NCBI GenBank assembly: GCA_035702985.1
Contig: DASSZD010000173.1
Coordinates: 1-45,665 of the forward strand
Source of the DNA: JAKAXG01 sp035702985
Lineage (GTDB): Bacteria > Actinomycetota > Acidimicrobiia > Acidimicrobiales > Palsa-688
DNA: 45,665 nt
Reading direction: 5' to 3'
The notes beneath the pieces are model-generated. The model saw nothing but the letters and a program-made list of their open reading frames with translations. It was not told the DNA's origin and searched no databases. Both the position numbers and the translations under genes were made by a program. Below, piece by piece: positions 42,153-45,665 of this stretch (positions within the stretch are counted from its first letter, which is position 1; each line of letters starts with the position of its first letter).

Positions 42153-43054
42153 GTCAGCGGCACCGTGAGCCGGGGCGGGGGGAGCGGGTCGGCGGGGCGG
42201 AACCGCCTGACCCGGGTGCCGCGCAGGATGCAGTCCACCTCGAGATCGCCGGGCCCTACCTCCCACTGGCCCACGTCCAGGCTGGCGCCGTGGAGCGTGT
42301 CGCGGCCCAGGTCGTACCGGGCGTGGTCCCGGGCCACCCGGCGGGCCTGCATCTGGGCATCGGCCATCTGACCGATCTCGCCGCCGGACCCGCCGTAAGC
42401 GCCGGGCGGGTACCCGGATACGGACCCGTAGCCGTAGCTCTGGCCCTTCATCAGGTACTCGGTCACGCACACCGCCCACATGCGCACCGATGCCATGGAC
42501 GCCACCACCGCCACCGGCATGAACCCGGATTCGATCAGCTTGGCCAGCCGGGAGCCGGCCAGGTACGACGTCCACACCGGCCCGGCCGGCGATCCGTCCA
42601 CCACCACCGCCGTCCCGTAGATGTGGAACTCCCGGATGGACCGGTCGACGAGCGACCTGCTGGTGTCCACCACGCCGATGACGCCGTGGGCCCCGGCCGC
42701 CCGGGCCTCCTCGACCATCCGCTGGTAGGCGGTGTCGAAACCCTGGTGCCAGGCCTGGCGGATCCAGCGCTGCTCGAAGTTCTCCCCCCACACGCGGTGC
42801 TCCGCCCCGACATAGCCGTGCGGGCAGCGGTAGCTGCTGAGGGTGGTACCCCAACTGCTGCGCCCGCCGTAGCCGGACATCGTGTACATCGATCCCGGCC
42901 CGTACCAGGACCAGCGCATGGCGCAGAACCCCTGCACCAGGGCCACCGGGCGCATCCCCATCTGCAGGCACGCCGCGAAGTCGGCCACGCTGAGCCCGGA
43001 GGAGAAGGCCCGGCTGGCCAGCCGGCCCGGCGCTTCGGGAGGCAGGTCGGTCAC
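42149..43054 (-). CDS. Double YbjQ-like domain protein B
   Basis: A 301-aa protein, the most diverged of the three. Copy 1 (about 17-150) has SSGLSVADFAACLQMGMRPVALV, a Trp/Tyr/Gly-rich insertion with one Cys-His pair (YRCPHGYVGAEH), and GAHGVIGVVDTSRSL...IYGTAV. Copy 2 (about 160-290) has TSYLAGSRLAKLIESGFMPVAVV, a Tyr/Gly-rich insertion and a weak C-terminal half. The insertions set it apart from genes A and C, suggesting a different role in a shared complex. GTG start seven bases after the stop of gene A. Confidence 0.7.
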   Translation of the reverse strand: MTDLPPEAPGRLASRAFSSGLSVADFAACLQMGMRPVALVQGFCAMRWSWYGPGSMYTMSGYGGRSSWGTTLSSYRCPHGYVGAEHRVWGENFEQRWIRQAWHQGFDTAYQRMVEEARAAGAHGVIGVVDTSRSLVDRSIREFHIYGTAVVVDGSPAGPVWTSYLAGSRLAKLIESGFMPVAVVASMASVRMWAVCVTEYLMKGQSYGYGSVSGYPPGAYGGSGGEIGQMADAQMQARRVARDHARYDLGRDTLHGASLDVGQWEVGPGDLEVDCILRGTRVRRFRPADPLPPPRLTVPLT

Positions 43055-43061
43055 GGCCCGG

Positions 43062-43886
43062 TCAGCGGTCCAGCGAGATGATCGTCTGGGGGTTGGGCAG
43101 CTTGAACTCGCCGTCGGTCCTGGCCACGGCCGTCCCGAGGGACAGGAACTCGATGGTGTGGCTGCCCCACTGGTGACTTTTTTCCTCCAGACGGACCCCG
43201 ACGATGCCGGACGCGTCCAGGCGCTCGGCCTCGTCCTGCATGCGGGTCATGGCCAGCTCCCGGGCCTCGTAGAGGGCCTGGGTGAAGTTGGGCAGCTCCA
43301 CGTTCTGGCCCACCGATCCGAGTGTCTGCACCAGGCCCCGGTGGGCGATGTGGTACACGCAGGTGCCCATCACCAGCCCCAGCGGCACGTACCCGGTCTG
43401 CATGAGCGTCCAGAAGTCCTGGCCGGACAGGTCCGAGGTGAAGGGCAGGCCCAGCTTGTTGCGGTAGTCCCGGCCGTTCTCCGCCTTGACCGCGGTGCCC
43501 ATGGCTATGAACTCGGCCGAGTCGTTGCCCCACTCGTAGTAGTTGACGTCCAGGCGGACCCCCACCACCCCGTCCGCCTGCAACTGCTGGGCCTCCTCCT
43601 CCATCCGGGTCATGGCCAGCTCCCGGGCGTTGTACATGGCCTCGGTGAGCTTGTCGAGCTCCTGGGACTGGCCCCACCGGCGGGTCTGCAGACCGATGTG
43701 GTAGATCGACGAGCCCATCACGAACCCGAGCGGGTGGAAGCCGGCCTCCTTGATGAGGAGGAACTCGTTGACCGACAGGTCGGATGTGAAGAGCCCCTTC
43801 TCGAGCTCCTCGAGGCGCCGGCCGGCGTCCCGGGGGAGGTCGGCGGGGAGCGGCGGCGGGTCCTCCTCGGGGCCGTCGGTCGTCAT
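43062..43886 (-). CDS. Double YbjQ-like domain protein A
   Basis: A 274-aa protein and the clearest example of the duplication. Copy 1 (about 33-140): FTSDLSVNEFLLIKEAGFHPLGFV, then YNARELAMTRMEEEA, GVVGVRLDV and FIAMGTAV. Copy 2 (about 150-260): FTSDLSGQDFWTLMQTGYVPLGLV, then YEARELAMTRMQDEA, GIVGVRLEE and FLSLGTAV. The common plan is (T/S)SDLS, a hydrophobic helix, AxxxARExAMxRM and G(V/I)VGVR. Soluble, no signal peptide. Its ATG overlaps the stop of the 129-aa gene (ATGA). Confidence 0.8.
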   Translation of the reverse strand: MTTDGPEEDPPPLPADLPRDAGRRLEELEKGLFTSDLSVNEFLLIKEAGFHPLGFVMGSSIYHIGLQTRRWGQSQELDKLTEAMYNARELAMTRMEEEAQQLQADGVVGVRLDVNYYEWGNDSAEFIAMGTAVKAENGRDYRNKLGLPFTSDLSGQDFWTLMQTGYVPLGLVMGTCVYHIAHRGLVQTLGSVGQNVELPNFTQALYEARELAMTRMQDEAERLDASGIVGVRLEEKSHQWGSHTIEFLSLGTAVARTDGEFKLPNPQTIISLDR

Positions 43887-44272
43887 GGCGGTCCTCCTCT
43901 CAACAGCAGGTTCTCCAGCGCCATCCGGGCCGCCTGGTTGTGCGTGGCCTCTTCCTGCAGGGCCCGCAGCAGGCGGCTCAGCCATTCGTCCATGGACACC
44001 TTCTCGGTGCGGATACGGATGCCGCCCGAGTCGTGACCGACCGAGCAGACCTGCTCGGTGGCCAGGTACTCGTCGTCTCCGACCGTCACCCGCAGCGAGC
44101 GGACCGCGGTGGTCCGTCGCCGGAACAGGCCGCCATCCCGCTCGACCGTGACCCGGTCGCCCAGAGCCCCGGTCAGCTGCCTCGCCAACAGCTGGAGCAG
44201 GAACTGCACATCGTGGCTGTCGGACAGCAGGGCGGCGGTGGCCAGCTCCAGGTCGAAAGGGTCGCCGCTCAT
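43883..44272 (-). CDS. Conserved-looking hypothetical protein (129 aa), first gene of the YbjQ-like cassette
   Basis: Not recognised. A soluble alpha-beta-alpha layout: an N-terminal helix pair (DLELATAALLSDSHDVQFLLQ...), a beta segment (GDRVTVERDGGLFRRR...SLRVTVGDDEYLATEQ...GIRIRTEKVSMD), and a C-terminal helix (EWLSRLLRALQEEATHNQAARMALENLLL). It resembles small substrate-adaptor or chaperone-like proteins, but this is only an impression. Start ATG 44272. It is coupled by a four-base overlap to gene A and diverges from the Ser/Thr kinase across 99 bases. Confidence 0.7.
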   Translation of the reverse strand: MSGDPFDLELATAALLSDSHDVQFLLQLLARQLTGALGDRVTVERDGGLFRRRTTAVRSLRVTVGDDEYLATEQVCSVGHDSGGIRIRTEKVSMDEWLSRLLRALQEEATHNQAARMALENLLLRGGPP

Positions 44273-44371
44273 GGAGCCGATCTTCCCATACGAGGTACCA
44301 GGGGGGTCACCGGCCGGCTCCGCGGCCGCCGACTGGTAGGCGGGCACCCGGGACGGGTATTCATCCTGACT
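44273..44371. promoter_or_regulatory. Divergent region, YbjQ-like cassette/Ser-Thr kinase
   Basis: 99 bases holding both promoters. On the plus side TATTCAT (44359-44365) could be a -10-like element close to GTG 44372. On the minus side the AT-richer CTTCCCATACGAGGTAC stretch (44282-44298) is a candidate promoter region. No clear repeated operator is visible. Confidence 0.4.
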
Positions 44372-45664
44372 GTGATAGAGCCGGCACTGCTCTGCGGCGG
44401 CCGCTACGAGCTGGGCCCGGTCATCGGCCGGGGCGGGATGGCCGAGGTCCGCAGCGGCCGGGACACCAGGTTGGACCGCCCGGTGGCGGTCAAGTTCCTG
44501 CGCCCGGAGATGGCCCACCAGCCCGGGGTCCGCTCCCGGTTCGAGACCGAGGCCCGCCTGGCCGCCCGCCTGAGCCACCCCCATGTGGTGGCCGTGTACG
44601 ACAGCGGCGAAACCGACGGGGTGCCGTTCATCGTGATGGAACGCCTGCCGGGCCAGACCCTGCACGACCGGCTGCGGAGCGGTCCCCTCCCCGTCGCCGA
44701 GGTCCGGACCATGGCGATCCAGGTCCTGGGCGCCCTGCAGGCGGCCCACGACGCCGGCATCCTGCACCGCGACATCAAGCCGGGCAACGTGATGGTCGCC
44801 GCCGGGGGCGGTTGGAAGGTCGGGGATTTCGGCATCGCCAAAGCCCTGGAGGTCGACCAGCAGGATCTGACGGCCACCGGGCTGCTGATCGGCACCCCCG
44901 CCTACCTGGCCCCCGAGCGGTTCTTCGGCTCCCCGGCGACCGTGGCCTCGGACCTGTACGCGGCGGCCGTCGTCCTGTACGAGGTGCTGGCCGGCCGCAA
45001 ACCGTTCCACACCGACCGGGCCGATGCGTGGGCCGCGGCGGTGGCCGGGGCGGCCGCCGAGCCGCTCGAGACGCTCAGACCGGAGGTGGACCCGGCCCTG
45101 GCCGCCGCCATCAGGCGGGCCATGGCCAAGGATCCGGCCGACCGGTTCGCCTCGGCGGCCCAGATGGCGGCGGTCATCGACGGACAGGTCGAGGCGGGTC
45201 GGGCCGCCGCTCCCGCCGGCGGGACGGTCGGGGGGGCGGTGGGCGGATGGGGGCCTCCGGCGGCGCCGGGAGGCGGGGGCCCGGCCTGGACGCCCGACGG
45301 CCGCACCACCCGGGTGCTGGACCAGCGCCGGGCGGCCGGCCCGGCGACCGAGGTCCTGCCACCGGCCGGGCGGGCGGGCCGGCCGGCCGGGCTCCCCCTG
45401 GGCCGGTTGCGCTCCAGCCGTCCGGGCAGGCGCCTGGCTGCGGCCGGCGTGGCTGCGCTGGTGGTGATCGTGATCGCCGTGGTGGCCCTCTCCGGCCGCC
45501 ACGCCGGCACCAACAGCCCGCCGCCGACCACGTCGGCGACGCCGGCGACATCGGCGCCGGCGGCCACCCCGACCACCTCGGCCCCCTCGGGCGGGGCCGG
45601 CCTGCCCGGGCCCCTGGACCGGGCCCTCCAGAACCTCGAGCACCAGGTGACCAGGGGCAGATGA
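44372..45664 (+). CDS. Membrane Ser/Thr protein kinase (PknB-like, no PASTA)
   Basis: A 430-aa Hanks-type kinase. The kinase domain (about 11-270) has the Gly loop IGRGGMAEV, Lys41 in VAVKFL, Glu60, catalytic HRDIKPGN (Asp134), GDFG (Asp152) and APE (181-182 region), so it should be active. A Gly/Pro/Ala-rich juxtamembrane segment (about 275-350), one membrane helix (about 355-373) and a short Thr/Ser/Pro extracellular tail follow; PASTA sensor domains are absent. GTG start at 44372. Divergent from the YbjQ-like cassette, so the kinase may phosphorylate one of its products, which is inference. The window ends one base after its stop. Confidence 0.92.
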   Translation: MIEPALLCGGRYELGPVIGRGGMAEVRSGRDTRLDRPVAVKFLRPEMAHQPGVRSRFETEARLAARLSHPHVVAVYDSGETDGVPFIVMERLPGQTLHDRLRSGPLPVAEVRTMAIQVLGALQAAHDAGILHRDIKPGNVMVAAGGGWKVGDFGIAKALEVDQQDLTATGLLIGTPAYLAPERFFGSPATVASDLYAAAVVLYEVLAGRKPFHTDRADAWAAAVAGAAAEPLETLRPEVDPALAAAIRRAMAKDPADRFASAAQMAAVIDGQVEAGRAAAPAGGTVGGAVGGWGPPAAPGGGGPAWTPDGRTTRVLDQRRAAGPATEVLPPAGRAGRPAGLPLGRLRSSRPGRRLAAAGVAALVVIVIAVVALSGRHAGTNSPPPTTSATPATSAPAATPTTSAPSGGAGLPGPLDRALQNLEHQVTRGR

Positions 45665-45665
45665 A

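Overview
The window is dense, very GC-rich DNA (about 70% or more by eye) with one tRNA gene and about 44 protein genes, almost no non-coding space and many GTG starts. Enzymes tied to mycothiol (an Rv2466c-type DsbA protein and a mycothiol-dependent maleylpyruvate-isomerase-fold protein), a DUF6458 protein, an LmeA/DUF2993 protein and an MprF/LysX-type lysyltransferase point to an actinobacterium. The GGYW..xDGGVFxFGDA repeats on an NlpC/P60 protein are a style I associate with Acidimicrobiia, so I favour that class; this placement is inference. No phage, transposase, CRISPR array or rRNA is visible, so this looks like ordinary chromosome.

Left part (1-14 kb): tRNA-Tyr (minus); a secreted alpha/beta hydrolase; a tightly coupled plus-strand run methyltransferase - PBP2-type transpeptidase - SGNH hydrolase - GNAT; a convergent OmpR-type response regulator/histidine kinase pair that diverges from a secreted NlpC/P60 hydrolase; a crotonase convergent with a MatB-like acyl-CoA ligase; yajQ coupled to an MTH1187-type thiamine-binding protein; an LmeA-like protein overlapping htpX.

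Middle (14-30 kb): a two-gene operon of an FAD-linked 2-hydroxyacid oxidase and a TPP-dependent decarboxylase-like enzyme, preceded by two copies of a 44-bp palindromic repeat; a PNKP-type HAD phosphatase; an unknown 296-aa protein; a very large fusion of an LpxH-like metallophosphoesterase, several membrane helices and an MprF-type lipid lysyltransferase domain; a membrane-anchored double beta-propeller; an HD protein with the ligand set of mixed-valent di-iron oxygenases next to a phosphoesterase lipoprotein; an SDR; a FadD-type ligase; and a three-gene mycothiol-linked operon.

Right part (30-45.7 kb): amt-glnK, in which the transporter carries Glu at the first twin-His position; a zinc ABC importer (binding protein, ATPase, two different permeases) divergent from zur across a 38-bp intergenic region with a likely Zur operator; a two-helix membrane protein ending in a RodZ-type DUF4115 domain, a DUF4388 protein and a DUF6458 protein; LCP ligase and D,D-carboxypeptidase genes overlapping each other; and finally a four-gene, translationally coupled minus-strand cassette encoding a 129-aa unknown protein and three tandem proteins that each carry two diverged YbjQ-like domains, divergent from a membrane Ser/Thr kinase.

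The main theme is cell-envelope work (PBP2, LCP, carboxypeptidase, NlpC/P60, LmeA-like, MprF-like, RodZ-like, Ser/Thr kinase). The best candidates for undescribed biology are the YbjQ-like cassette with its divergent kinase, and the phosphoesterase-MprF fusion.
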